From Desulfobacteraceae bacterium (lineage in GTDB: Bacteria; Desulfobacterota; Desulfobacteria; Desulfobacterales; ETH-SRB1), in NCBI GenBank assembly GCA_030638305.1, contig DAOWEW010000130.1:1-6367 (forward strand): 6,367 nucleotides of DNA, read 5' to 3'. A model generated the notes under the pieces. The model did not search any database, was not told the DNA's origin, and was given only the letters and a program-made list of their open reading frames with translations. Shown piece by piece: positions 1-6,187 of the stretch. A program made the position numbers and the translations under genes. Each line of letters opens with the position of its first letter. Position 1 is the first letter of the stretch.

Positions 1-60
1 AGGGCCATCAGCAGTATTTAAAGTTGATATTGTTCCAAAGCTGTTTTTAAAGTCAGTCAT
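1..60 (-). CDS. 5' end of an unidentified protein, possibly aconitate hydratase (partial)
   Basis: Read on the minus strand, an ATG at 60-58 opens a frame of 20 codons that continues past the left edge. The peptide is MTDFKNSFGTISTLNTADGP. A good ribosome binding site (GGAG, at 66-69 on the plus strand) sits five bases before the ATG, which is the main support for a real start. The N-terminus resembles the opening of AcnA-type aconitases, which often begin with a Ser-Phe-Gly and a Thr-Leu motif ahead of a Gly/Asp turn. With only 20 residues this identity is a guess. It lies downstream of nadB on the same strand, 185 bases away and separated by a hairpin repeat, so it probably has its own promoter. 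Confidence 0.55.
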   Translation of the reverse strand, partial: MTDFKNSFGTISTLNTADGP

Positions 61-103
61 ATGATCTCCAATAGGAAATTATAAAATCATGTTTTCTTTA
101 TTC

Positions 104-173
104 ATCCACTAATTACATGAATTTACACTAAATAGAAACTAATGATTAGTGCTAATTCGTGAAATTAGTGGAT
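104..173. repeat. Imperfect inverted repeat (28-base arms) between two minus-strand genes
   Basis: The arms at 104-131 and 146-173 are reverse complements at 24 of 28 positions around a 14-base loop. The outermost 11 bases (ATCCACTAATT and AATTAGTGGAT) pair perfectly. Each arm is built from short related units of the type AATTAGTG / AATTCGTG spaced 9-10 bases apart, so this looks like a repetitive intergenic element and not a simple terminator. No T-run follows on the minus strand. It occupies the space between the nadB stop and the next minus-strand gene. Confidence 0.6.
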
Positions 174-245
174 AAATTAATGTTTTTTATTCGATTTTAA
201 AATAATTTAAATAGCGAAGCGACATCATTATTCGACGTTCATCTT

Positions 246-1874
246 TTAATTTGTTCTCCTGATAATAGTATCTTTCCTCCATAATTTGTCATCACGATAA
301 GGATATTCTATATTATAGTGAAGTCCGCGGCTTTCCTTTCTAAGCATGGCGCATTTAATAATCAATTCAGCGACTGTAGCAATATTTCGGAGTTCAATAA
401 GATCCCCGGCAATCTTGAAATTCCAGTAATAGTCATGAATTTCGTTTTGAATATTCTCTATCCTTCTTTTTGCTCTTTCAAGACGTTTATTTGATCTGAC
501 TATTCCTACATAGTTCCACATGAACCGCCTTATTTCATCCCAGTTATGTGAAACCATAATGACTTCATCACTGTCGGTTGTGCCGGATTCGTCCCATGGG
601 GGAAGATCGGGCACAGATTTGAAATCTAATGTTTCGAGGTCTTTTATTGCATGTTTTGCTGCCATATGGGCATAGACCAGCGCTTCTATCAGAGAATTAC
701 TTGCCAGTCTGTTAGCTCCGTGAAGCCCTGTGCAGGCTGTTTCTCCGATAGCATAAAGATTACAGATATCAGTTCTGCCGGAACTATCTGTTTTTATACC
801 GCCGCACATATAATGAGCTGCAGGAACAACAGGAATGGGTACTGTTGTCATGTCTATACCAAAAGTCAGGCATTTTTCATAAAGATTAGGAAAACGATTT
901 CTGACAAATTCGGGGTTTTTATGAGATATATCAAGGAATACCGAATCATCTCCACTTTTTTTGAGCTCTGTATCTATAGCTCTCGCAACAACATCGCGGC
1001 AGGCCAGATCTTTTTGGGGATCATATTTCTCCATGAAAGGATTTCCGGCAGAGTCAACAAGAATTCCTCCTTCACCTCTGACAGCTTCTGAAATAAGAAA
1101 GTTTTTAGCTGCAGGATGGTAAAGGCAGGTTGGATGAAACTGGACAAACTCAAGATTGGATAGTGTAGCGCCCGCTCTGTATCCCATAGCGATCCCATCT
1201 CCGGTTGCAATATCAGGATTGCTTGTGTAAATATACACCTTACCGGCACCGCCGGTGGCGAGCAGGGTTATTTTAGAGCGAAAAGTTTTGACTTGTTTTG
1301 TATCTCTTTCAAGTACATATGCTCCACAGCAGGATTCTTCGTGATTGGTTGTTACCAGACCGCTTTTTAAAAGAGTTGAACATGTTATAAGATCAATTGC
1401 AATATGGTTCTCAAACAAGGTAATGCGTTTATGATTTTTGACATGACGTACCAGCACGGTTTCTATTTCCAGCCCAGTCATATCCTGAGCATGTACGATA
1501 CGTTTTTTTGAGTGTCCCCCTTCGCGTCCAAGATCAAAGTCTAATTTTTTTTTTGAGCTTTTTCCTTTTAAGTTGAAATGTACACCAAAATTGATCAATT
1601 CCAGAATTCTATCAGGTCCATTTTTTACTACCATTTCAACAACTTCCTTGTTGCTGAGACCGTCTCCTGATGCAAGTGTGTCACAGATATGAAGATCAAA
1701 TGAATCCACTTTGTCAAAAACAGAAGCAATTCCGCCTTGGGCCTGGGCTGTGTTGCTATCCATGATTTTTTTTTTAGTTACAAGCGCGACATCTCCGAAT
1801 TCCGCTACTTTAAGGGCGAACATCAGTCCTGCTATACCGCTTCCTATAATCAAGAAATCAGTTTCAAATTCCAT
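246..1874 (-). CDS. nadB: L-aspartate oxidase
   Basis: This flavoenzyme oxidises L-aspartate to iminoaspartate, the first step of de novo NAD synthesis; NadA then condenses it with dihydroxyacetone phosphate to quinolinate. In anaerobes fumarate is the likely electron acceptor. The protein has 542 residues, normal for the family. Visible motifs are the FAD Rossmann loop GSGIAG (11-16), NTAQAQGGIA (41-50), REGGH (117-121), QFHP (245-248) and RGEGG (266-270). The residues matching E. coli catalytic R290, H351 and R386 appear as R293 (CRDVVARA), H354 (PAAHYMCGG) and R389 (HGANRLASNS), all with the same +3 shift. The C-terminal helical domain ends in the typical SRGLHY (515-520). The succinate dehydrogenase flavoprotein is a relative, but the NTAQAQGGIA and REGGH pattern favours NadB. 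No nadA or nadC is adjacent. Only a weak GGA-type ribosome site precedes the ATG. The gene follows the SH3-protein gene on the same strand after 125 bases. Confidence 0.96.
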   Translation of the reverse strand: MEFETDFLIIGSGIAGLMFALKVAEFGDVALVTKKKIMDSNTAQAQGGIASVFDKVDSFDLHICDTLASGDGLSNKEVVEMVVKNGPDRILELINFGVHFNLKGKSSKKKLDFDLGREGGHSKKRIVHAQDMTGLEIETVLVRHVKNHKRITLFENHIAIDLITCSTLLKSGLVTTNHEESCCGAYVLERDTKQVKTFRSKITLLATGGAGKVYIYTSNPDIATGDGIAMGYRAGATLSNLEFVQFHPTCLYHPAAKNFLISEAVRGEGGILVDSAGNPFMEKYDPQKDLACRDVVARAIDTELKKSGDDSVFLDISHKNPEFVRNRFPNLYEKCLTFGIDMTTVPIPVVPAAHYMCGGIKTDSSGRTDICNLYAIGETACTGLHGANRLASNSLIEALVYAHMAAKHAIKDLETLDFKSVPDLPPWDESGTTDSDEVIMVSHNWDEIRRFMWNYVGIVRSNKRLERAKRRIENIQNEIHDYYWNFKIAGDLIELRNIATVAELIIKCAMLRKESRGLHYNIEYPYRDDKLWRKDTIIRRTN

Positions 1875-1999
1875 TGTATTTTTCCGGGTTTCTTATGTAA
1901 TATTTAAAATTCTTGAAATTAATGTTGTATTTTCAATAAGTTCTAATTGGCATGAAACCTTGAACCCTGAACGTCGTTTGGGAAACTTTTATTATGATT

Positions 2000-2653
2000 T
2001 TAAAGTAAAGATGATCGTCTGCGCTGACGTTTGGCGCTAAATCCTATTATGAAGCCAAAAAGGAGTACTCCGGCGCCGCTTAAAAACCACTTGATGTTCT
2101 GATGCAGCAATAGTTTTGTTAAGTCCTCTTCTAATTTTCCAGCTTTTTCTGTCAGTTCGGCAAATTGTGATGAAGTCTTTTTATAATTAGACTTTAGTTC
2201 CAGAAATTCAGCGGACTCTTTTTGCAAGGTTTCATAAGATGATTTAATGTTATTGAATAGTTCTTTGTTCTTTTTAAGTTCTGAATTCAATTCCTTATTT
2301 TCTTTTTTATAGACCTTGTTTTCTTCAATCAGATAGCTGGCTTGATTCTTAAGGGCATTATGTTTTTTTTTCAATTTTATAAGTGCCAGTTCATCAGGTT
2401 CTTTAGGTGTGAGAAAACGGCTGAGAACCCATCCTTCCTTTCCGTTTGTGAGTCTAACAAAAGACCATTCTTCCACTGGCTCCTCTGATTTAAGCACCTC
2501 AACTCTTTCGCCTGATTTGATCATTGCTATGATTTTGCGATCAATTCCAGGCCCGGTTCTGAAAGTTATTTTAATAGTATCAGCGATATACATAGTTTCA
2601 GCATAAACCGCTGTAGAAAATAAAACTATGAAAAAAACAATAAGGCTTTTCAT
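2000..2653 (-). CDS. Exported SH3-domain protein with coiled coil and C-terminal membrane anchor
   Basis: The 217-residue protein has four clear parts. A signal peptide covers about 1-18 (hydrophobic run, then VYA before ET). A bacterial SH3 domain follows at about 20-82, with the typical FRTGPG turn (31-36), a GERVEVL strand and the EGWVLSRFL ending. A long, charged Lys/Glu-rich coiled coil spans about 88-183. Last comes one transmembrane helix (about 187-206) and a basic tail (KRQRRR, 208-213). This architecture matches the TIGR04211-type SH3 and anchor family, which includes E. coli YgiM. It predicts a periplasmic SH3 and rod held to the inner membrane with the basic tail in the cytoplasm. 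The function of the family is poorly known; bacterial SH3 domains often bind cell-wall peptides. A GGAG at 2664-2667 lies ten bases before the ATG, a slightly long spacing. nadB follows 125 bases downstream, but a functional link is not evident. Confidence 0.85.
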   Translation of the reverse strand: MKSLIVFFIVLFSTAVYAETMYIADTIKITFRTGPGIDRKIIAMIKSGERVEVLKSEEPVEEWSFVRLTNGKEGWVLSRFLTPKEPDELALIKLKKKHNALKNQASYLIEENKVYKKENKELNSELKKNKELFNNIKSSYETLQKESAEFLELKSNYKKTSSQFAELTEKAGKLEEDLTKLLLHQNIKWFLSGAGVLLFGFIIGFSAKRQRRRSSLL

Positions 2654-2875
2654 CTGTGGTATTCTCCATAAAAATTGTCAATTAATACTCAAATTTCGCA
2701 TCCCTTCCATGAAACTTCGTGTCGTTCCTTAGTAAATTTTTACAAACTTCCTAAGAAACGTTTATTTTGCTTTAAAAATGTTTAATCTGTCAATAATTTC
2801 TTTTAAAATTTGGGCACATATGGTAGTAAAAAAGGATTTTTCAATAAGTTTTGGGTATTTTCAGGGGGAGCAAAC
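2654..2875. promoter_or_regulatory. Divergent intergenic region holding promoters for the SH3 gene and the M20-gpgS operon
   Basis: The SH3-protein gene starts leftward from here and the M20-like/gpgS operon starts rightward, so outward promoters are expected for both. It is very AT-rich. I could not assign convincing -35/-10 pairs; a TTGCTT at 2767-2772 has only a weak AATAAT-like partner. The region also holds the dyad listed at 2723-2760. Confidence 0.4.
2723..2760. repeat. Inverted repeat in the leader of the M20-gpgS operon
   Basis: CGTTCCTTAG (2723-2732) and CTAAGAAACG (2751-2760) are reverse complements at 9 of 10 positions, with an 18-base AT-rich loop. A T-rich stretch (TTTATTTT) follows directly on the plus strand. 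The dyad could be a regulator binding site, a leader hairpin or a weak attenuator. Position alone does not decide which. Confidence 0.35.
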
Positions 2876-4033
2876 ATGGAAAAGTATCTTGATAAATTAC
2901 CATCTTTTGTTGAGGCGATTGAGTCGATCAAGGAAATGATTATCGCTAATATAGTCTTTATTGGACAGATACCTGCTCCTACTTTCAAGGAAAAGATACG
3001 TGCCGATTTTTTTATGGAAAGACTGGTCGAGTTTCAGGTAGATGAATGTACAACCGATGGATACAGGAATCCAATTGGAATTATCAGGGGGACTTCTCCA
3101 TCAAAGCCACCTGTTTTTGTTGCCGCACATATAGACACTATTTTTGGAAAAGATATTGATCATAACTATACTGTCAAAGAAAAAACGATAACAGGTGCCG
3201 GCATCCTGGATAATTCATTGGGCGTTGGGGTTTTGGCTTCGCTGCCGCTGATTTTCAGAAAATTAAATCTGCGTTTTGAATCCGACATTGTCCTGGTCGG
3301 CGTTATGCAATCATTAGGAAGGGGAAACTTGCGTGGCATCCGACATCTCCTGGAAACATGGGATGCTCCCATAAGAGGTGCAATTTGCTTAGAGGGTGTC
3401 GAACTCGGCAGACTTAATTATTATTCCGAAGGAATGGTCAGGGGTGAAGTCGAATGTGATATATCACCCATATCCGGACCGCTTCAGAAGTTCAGGCTGA
3501 ATGCGATATTGATTTTAAATGAAGTTATAAATCAGATCCTGGAGTTGCGCTTGCCTCAAAGACCGCATTCCAGAGTAATTATCGGTAAAATATCAGGCGG
3601 TTTCAAGCATGGGACTATAGCCTGTAAGGCAAAGCTTGGCTTTGAGATTCAGAGCGATTCAGATGAGATAGTAACAAGTATTTATAATAATATTAATGAT
3701 ATTATTGAAGACATAAGTCATCAGAATGAAATTGAGCTGAAGCTGAAAACTATAAGTAACCTGAGTGCCGTCAGTTTAAAATACAATCATCCTCTGGTAA
3801 AAAGTGCCGGGGCAATAATTGAAAGTTTGGGTCTAAAACCAGTATGTGAGCCAAGTGAATCCGAGTTATCAATTTTTCTTTCACATAATATACCGGCAGT
3901 TACACTGGGAATTACTCGGGGAGAAAATATTCATTTTGAAAATTCTACGATGGAAATTGAACCGATGTATAAAGGAATTGCCCAGATTATTGGAGTGCTT
4001 ATGGCAATAGACGGAGGAGTGTGTGATGAATAG
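2876..4033 (+). CDS. M20/M42-like metallopeptidase-family protein, catalytic Glu pair apparently missing
   Basis: The start is set at the ATG at 2876 because AGGGGGAG (2862-2869) precedes it at good spacing; this gives 385 residues. An in-frame TTG at 2810 would add 22 residues but has no comparable ribosome site. The N-terminal half follows the M20 pattern: IPAPTFKEKIRA (32-43), a DGYRNPIG segment (61-68) matching the usual DevGNviG, the metal-ligand motif AAHIDT (83-88; H85, D87) and the bridging Asp in GAGILDNSLG (108-117; D112). At about 144-154 the family normally reads GEEGxGNLRG, with a catalytic and a metal-binding Glu. Here it is MQSLGRGNLRG: the Glu pair is gone while the flank is kept. 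The GGHS dimer-domain motif is also absent, and the usual DxRS reads EIQS. E173 (CLEG) and H353 (NIHFEN) could still bind metal. It overlaps gpgS by 8 bases, so the two are translationally coupled. It may be an inactive or repurposed hydrolase; its substrate cannot be read from the sequence. Confidence 0.82.
   Translation: MEKYLDKLPSFVEAIESIKEMIIANIVFIGQIPAPTFKEKIRADFFMERLVEFQVDECTTDGYRNPIGIIRGTSPSKPPVFVAAHIDTIFGKDIDHNYTVKEKTITGAGILDNSLGVGVLASLPLIFRKLNLRFESDIVLVGVMQSLGRGNLRGIRHLLETWDAPIRGAICLEGVELGRLNYYSEGMVRGEVECDISPISGPLQKFRLNAILILNEVINQILELRLPQRPHSRVIIGKISGGFKHGTIACKAKLGFEIQSDSDEIVTSIYNNINDIIEDISHQNEIELKLKTISNLSAVSLKYNHPLVKSAGAIIESLGLKPVCEPSESELSIFLSHNIPAVTLGITRGENIHFENSTMEIEPMYKGIAQIIGVLMAIDGGVCDE
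4013..4019 (+). promoter_or_regulatory. Ribosome binding site for gpgS inside the upstream gene
   Basis: GGAGGAG lies six bases before the ATG at 4026, within the last codons of the M20-like gene. It decides the gpgS start in favour of the ATG at 4026 over the GTG immediately before it at 4023, and it explains tight coupling of the two genes. Confidence 0.75.
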
Positions 4034-5000
4034 CAACTGGCTTGAAAAAAATACATTTCATTATTCTGAATTTAAAAACCTTAAACATCTTGTTGAAGAA
4101 AAAGAAAGAAAGAAAATTAAAATATCTCTTTGTTTGCCCACTCTTAATGAAGAAAAAACTATTGCAAAAGAAATTGTTATTATGACGTCGGAGCTAATGT
4201 CCCGTTATCCGCTTCTTGATGAAATTGTGGTTATTGATTCCGGCTCGACAGATAAAACTATGGAAATAGCTTCAAGCTATGGCGCCGATGTATACAAGGC
4301 TGATGATATCCTGCCCGAACTTGAAAAGTTTAAGGGGAAAGGCGAAAATCTTTGGAAAGCCCTTTATATTACAAAAGGTGATATAATTGTTTATCTTGAT
4401 GCTGATATAAAAAATATTCATCATAGATTTGTTTATGCTCTCGTGGGTCCGCTTCTTCTTTTTGATAATATCAAATATACCAAGGCATATTATGACAGGC
4501 CCATTACCACTGGCAGGATGAAAGCTAGGCCTACAGGTGGAGGAAGAGTTACAGAATTGCTGATAAGGCCATTGTTTTCTCTTTTTTTCCCGGAACTTAC
4601 CCAGATTTTACAGCCTCTTTCCGGCGAATATGCCGGTTACCGTGAACTCTTTGAGAAAATACCCTTTCCGATTGGCTACGGCATTGAAACCAGTATAATT
4701 CTTGATATTTATGAAAAATGGGGGCTTGATGTTATTGCACAGGTTGATCTTGAAAAACGGGTTCACAGGAACCAGGATACTAAATCATTGGGACAAATGT
4801 CGTTCGTTATTCTAAAGACCTTTTGTAACCGCCTTGAAAAACTGGGAATAGTTGAATTGAAAGGTGACTTTTTTAATGAGATGATACAATATAAGCTGGC
4901 ACAAGACAGCTATCAGCCGGATATTTATGAAGATAAGAGTTTTGAAAGGCCGCCGATTATAGAGCTCTCCGAGTATAGAAAAAAATTCAAAATAAGCTGA
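4026..5000 (+). CDS. gpgS: Glucosyl-3-phosphoglycerate synthase (GT81 family)
   Basis: GpgS transfers glucose from a nucleotide sugar (UDP- or ADP-glucose) to 3-phosphoglycerate, giving glucosyl-3-phosphoglycerate, the precursor of the compatible solute glucosylglycerate. The 324-residue protein has a GT-A fold: LPTLNEEKTI (38-46) and VVIDSGSTD (68-76) bind the nucleotide, KGKGENLW (103-110) follows, and the metal-binding DxD is D125-A-D127. The signature TGGGRVTELLIRP (170-182) carries R174 and T176, which match the phosphoglycerate-binding Arg and Thr of the mycobacterial enzyme. QPLSGEYAGYREL, GYGIETS (E221) and VHRN (H247) complete the conserved set. The related mannosyl-3-phosphoglycerate synthase is less likely, since the whole GGGRVTEL to HRN block reads as GpgS. 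The gene overlaps the M20-like gene by 8 bases. The phosphatase GpgP that normally completes the pathway is not in the window. Induction by salt or nitrogen stress is known for the family but not shown here. Confidence 0.9.
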   Translation: MNSNWLEKNTFHYSEFKNLKHLVEEKERKKIKISLCLPTLNEEKTIAKEIVIMTSELMSRYPLLDEIVVIDSGSTDKTMEIASSYGADVYKADDILPELEKFKGKGENLWKALYITKGDIIVYLDADIKNIHHRFVYALVGPLLLFDNIKYTKAYYDRPITTGRMKARPTGGGRVTELLIRPLFSLFFPELTQILQPLSGEYAGYRELFEKIPFPIGYGIETSIILDIYEKWGLDVIAQVDLEKRVHRNQDTKSLGQMSFVILKTFCNRLEKLGIVELKGDFFNEMIQYKLAQDSYQPDIYEDKSFERPPIIELSEYRKKFKIS

Positions 5001-5041
5001 AAATGCACTCCTTTCAGGTCTCTCCGAATTTCTACCCAACA

Positions 5042-5066
5042 TATTAAAAAGTTTGAATTTTTAATA
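5042..5066. terminator. AT-only hairpin downstream of gpgS, possible weak terminator
   Basis: TATTAAAAA (5042-5050) and TTTTTAATA (5058-5066) pair perfectly around a 7-base loop, 41 bases after the gpgS stop. The stem contains no G or C, and no clean T-run follows. It is the best candidate for ending the operon transcript, but a poor intrinsic terminator. Confidence 0.25.
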
Positions 5067-5135
5067 ATGTTTCATTCGCTTAAAAAAATAATAATTTGTT
5101 TAATTTCCAAGGGGCAGGGTATAAACCTTCACCTT

Positions 5136-5338
5136 TAGAGCCTGTTTAAAAATTATTTGTAACGCCTAAGAGCCTGCTTGAAAAGTAGTAAAGTGAGTAA
5201 TAAAATGGTTTTTAGTGCTCCATTTGGTTCGTAAAAGAGCTATTTTCCCAAAATTCTAAAAATTATGTTTTTAGAAGGTGGTTTTGACGATTTTTTTGGG
5301 GCAAAAATTACAAATTACTAATTTTTAAACAGGCTCTA
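5136..5338. mobile_element. MITE-like non-coding element with 18-bp terminal inverted repeats and TA duplication
   Basis: GAGCCTGTTTAAAAATTA at 5138-5155 is repeated exactly, in inverse orientation, at 5319-5336. The 199 bases between the outer ends hold no convincing gene. Both ends are flanked by TA (5136-5137 and 5337-5338), as expected for a target duplication of the IS630/Tc1-mariner type. The symmetry continues outward: CACCTT at 5130-5135 pairs with AAGGTG at 5339-5344, so the perfect inverted repeat totals 26 bases. A diverged second copy of the end, AGAGCCTGCTTGAAAAGTA, sits inside the left end at 5169-5187 (16 of 19 matches to 5137-5155). A perfect internal hairpin lies at 5254-5276 (TTCTAAAAA, 5-base loop, TTTTTAGAA). 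No transposase is present, so movement would need one supplied from elsewhere. A transposase-less remnant of a larger insertion sequence is the main alternative. Confidence 0.65.
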
Positions 5339-5366
5339 AAGGTGGAAATGTCTTTAGCATATTTTA

Positions 5367-5408
5367 AAGTCAATTACTTACCGGCTTTAGCCGGTAAGTA
5401 ATTGACTT
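5367..5408. repeat. Perfect 19-bp-stem hairpin with TTTA loop
   Basis: AAGTCAATTACTTACCGGC (5367-5385), the loop TTTA, and its exact reverse complement (5390-5408) form an uninterrupted 19-bp stem with a GC-rich tip (CCGGC/GCCGG). It starts 23 bases after the MITE-like element. Neither strand has a T-run after the stem, so a standard intrinsic terminator is not well supported, though a bidirectional transcription block is possible. It could equally be a REP-type palindrome or a recognition site of a single-strand transposase. Confidence 0.7.
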
Positions 5409-5665
5409 ATTCCTCTGATCCATCTATATCAATTTTTCTACTCAATAATATAAGACGGTATACGGTATTTTGCCCAAAATATGCCAATTGTTATTATTGC
5501 GTAACAACTCTAATAGATAAAAACTTACAACCATATGATATATCATAGAATATCCCATAATAAGAATTGCTGAATATATCTTGACAAGGTAATGATAACA
5601 TGTTTTACGCTGTTCACTATACTGAACGTATATACCACTAATCTTATTCAAAAAATAGGATTTTT
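5409..5665 (+). promoter_or_regulatory. Upstream region of the Tat cysteine-rich gene, with operator-like dyads
   Basis: There is no convincing gene in these 257 bases. A perfect 14-bp palindrome TATGATATATCATA lies at 5534-5547. An imperfect 16-bp dyad GTTCACTATACTGAAC lies at 5612-5627, with a TATACT at its centre (5618-5623) that could act as a -10 box; the sequence 17 bases upstream is only a weak -35. A consensus-like TTGACA at 5581-5586 has no good -10 at 16-18 bases. A repressor bound over the -10 is a reasonable guess. Confidence 0.3.
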
Positions 5666-6055
5666 ATGGCTGAAGAGCTAACCAGACGAGAATTTTTAAA
5701 AGAAACTGCCTCTCAAACCACACTCCTTAGTTTAACAGGTGTAGGATTGTGTTTAGGCCGGGCTATTGATCTAAAGGAAGCTGTCCAATGTACAAATTGC
5801 AGATCAGTTAATATATATTTCAGTTCATATTTTTCTTCCTTCATTTGTTCGGATCCACTATATTGCCATGATTGCGGGATTAACATAGATACCCTGAAAC
5901 ACGATGTTATTTGTGAGGATTCCGATCAATGTTCTAAAAAAAATAGTAAAAACAGGGGTAATAACCCTATTTGCTGTCAGATTCCATTTCCAAACCATAG
6001 ATATCTGAAAAAAACAAAAAAACCGGATCTTTCTTTAAAAGATCTTACGTTTTGA
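5666..6055 (+). CDS. Small cysteine-rich protein with Tat-type signal, function unknown
   Basis: The 129-residue product begins with a twin-arginine motif, TRREFLK (6-12), followed by a weakly hydrophobic stretch (about 18-31: TTLLSLTGVGLCLG), as in Tat signal peptides; no clear AxA cleavage site is seen, so it might stay anchored. The rest holds nine cysteines: C42xxC45, C61, C67xxC70, C83, C89 and the C103-C104 pair. C42xxC45 and C67xxC70 look like a zinc-ribbon or metal/iron-sulfur site, which fits Tat export of a folded, cofactor-loaded protein. The end is Lys-rich. AGGA at 5657-5660 lies five bases before the ATG and supports the start. The last sense codon and stop fall at the left edge of the inverted-repeat element at 6052-6181, so the C-terminus may have been cut short by that insertion. 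I do not recognise the family. Confidence 0.7.
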   Translation: MAEELTRREFLKETASQTTLLSLTGVGLCLGRAIDLKEAVQCTNCRSVNIYFSSYFSSFICSDPLYCHDCGINIDTLKHDVICEDSDQCSKKNSKNRGNNPICCQIPFPNHRYLKKTKKPDLSLKDLTF

Positions 6056-6181
6056 TACCGGGGCCACAGATTTTAGAGTAGTCGTATAGCGTTACGCTAT
6101 GCAGGCACGTTGCCTTGCTTCGCACCGCCTACACTTGCCGTAGGCAGTTATGTATCAGGTAAAATAAGGCCCCGGTATCAA
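6052..6181. repeat. GC-rich structured repeat with 14-bp terminal inverted repeats
   Basis: TTGATACCGGGGCC (6052-6065) and GGCCCCGGTATCAA (6168-6181) are exact reverse complements closing a 130-base unit. A slightly offset inner match (TTTTA near the left arm, TAAAA near the right) extends the symmetry. Inside are further stems: GTATAGCG/CGCTATGC (6084-6091 and 6095-6102, one G-T pair), GGCA/TGCC (6104-6107 and 6111-6114) and GCCTAC/GTAGGC (6127-6132 and 6140-6145). Together they can draw a branched, cloverleaf-like fold. The core is visibly richer in G and C than its surroundings, which suggests it came from elsewhere. It is flanked by T-runs, so a TT duplication is possible but ambiguous. 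It is most likely a dispersed, possibly mobile, palindromic repeat. A structured RNA is the alternative. Confidence 0.65.
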
Positions 6182-6187
6182 TTTTTT

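Noticed and set aside
651..1249. Open frames on the plus strand and in a second minus-strand frame across nadB
   Set aside because: They lie fully inside the well-supported nadB gene and show no recognisable domain.
1957..1977. Short tandem-like motif ACCTTGAACCCTGAACG between the SH3 gene and nadB
   Set aside because: Only two imperfect 7-base units are present, too few to call a repeat array.
2810..2875. 22-residue N-terminal extension of the M20-like protein from a TTG
   Set aside because: The ATG at 2876 has a strong AGGGGGAG site, and the extension has no family similarity.
5581..5586. TTGACA as a -35 box for the Tat gene
   Set aside because: No acceptable -10 is found 16-18 bases downstream; the nearest TATACT is 31 bases away.
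5442..5651. Minus-strand frame of 69 codons in the region before the Tat gene
   Set aside because: It needs a TTG start without a ribosome site, is low in complexity, and overlaps the likely promoter and operator dyads of the next gene.
6029..6047. Small perfect hairpin GATCTTT/AAAGATC near the end of the Tat gene
   Set aside because: It is a 7-bp AT-rich stem within coding sequence and is not followed by a T-run long enough for a terminator.
6053..6076. In-frame TGA followed by strong RNA structure, resembling a selenocysteine site with a SECIS element
   Set aside because: An in-frame TAG follows at 6074-6076, so readthrough of the TGA would stop after six more codons, and the structure is better explained by the inverted-repeat element.
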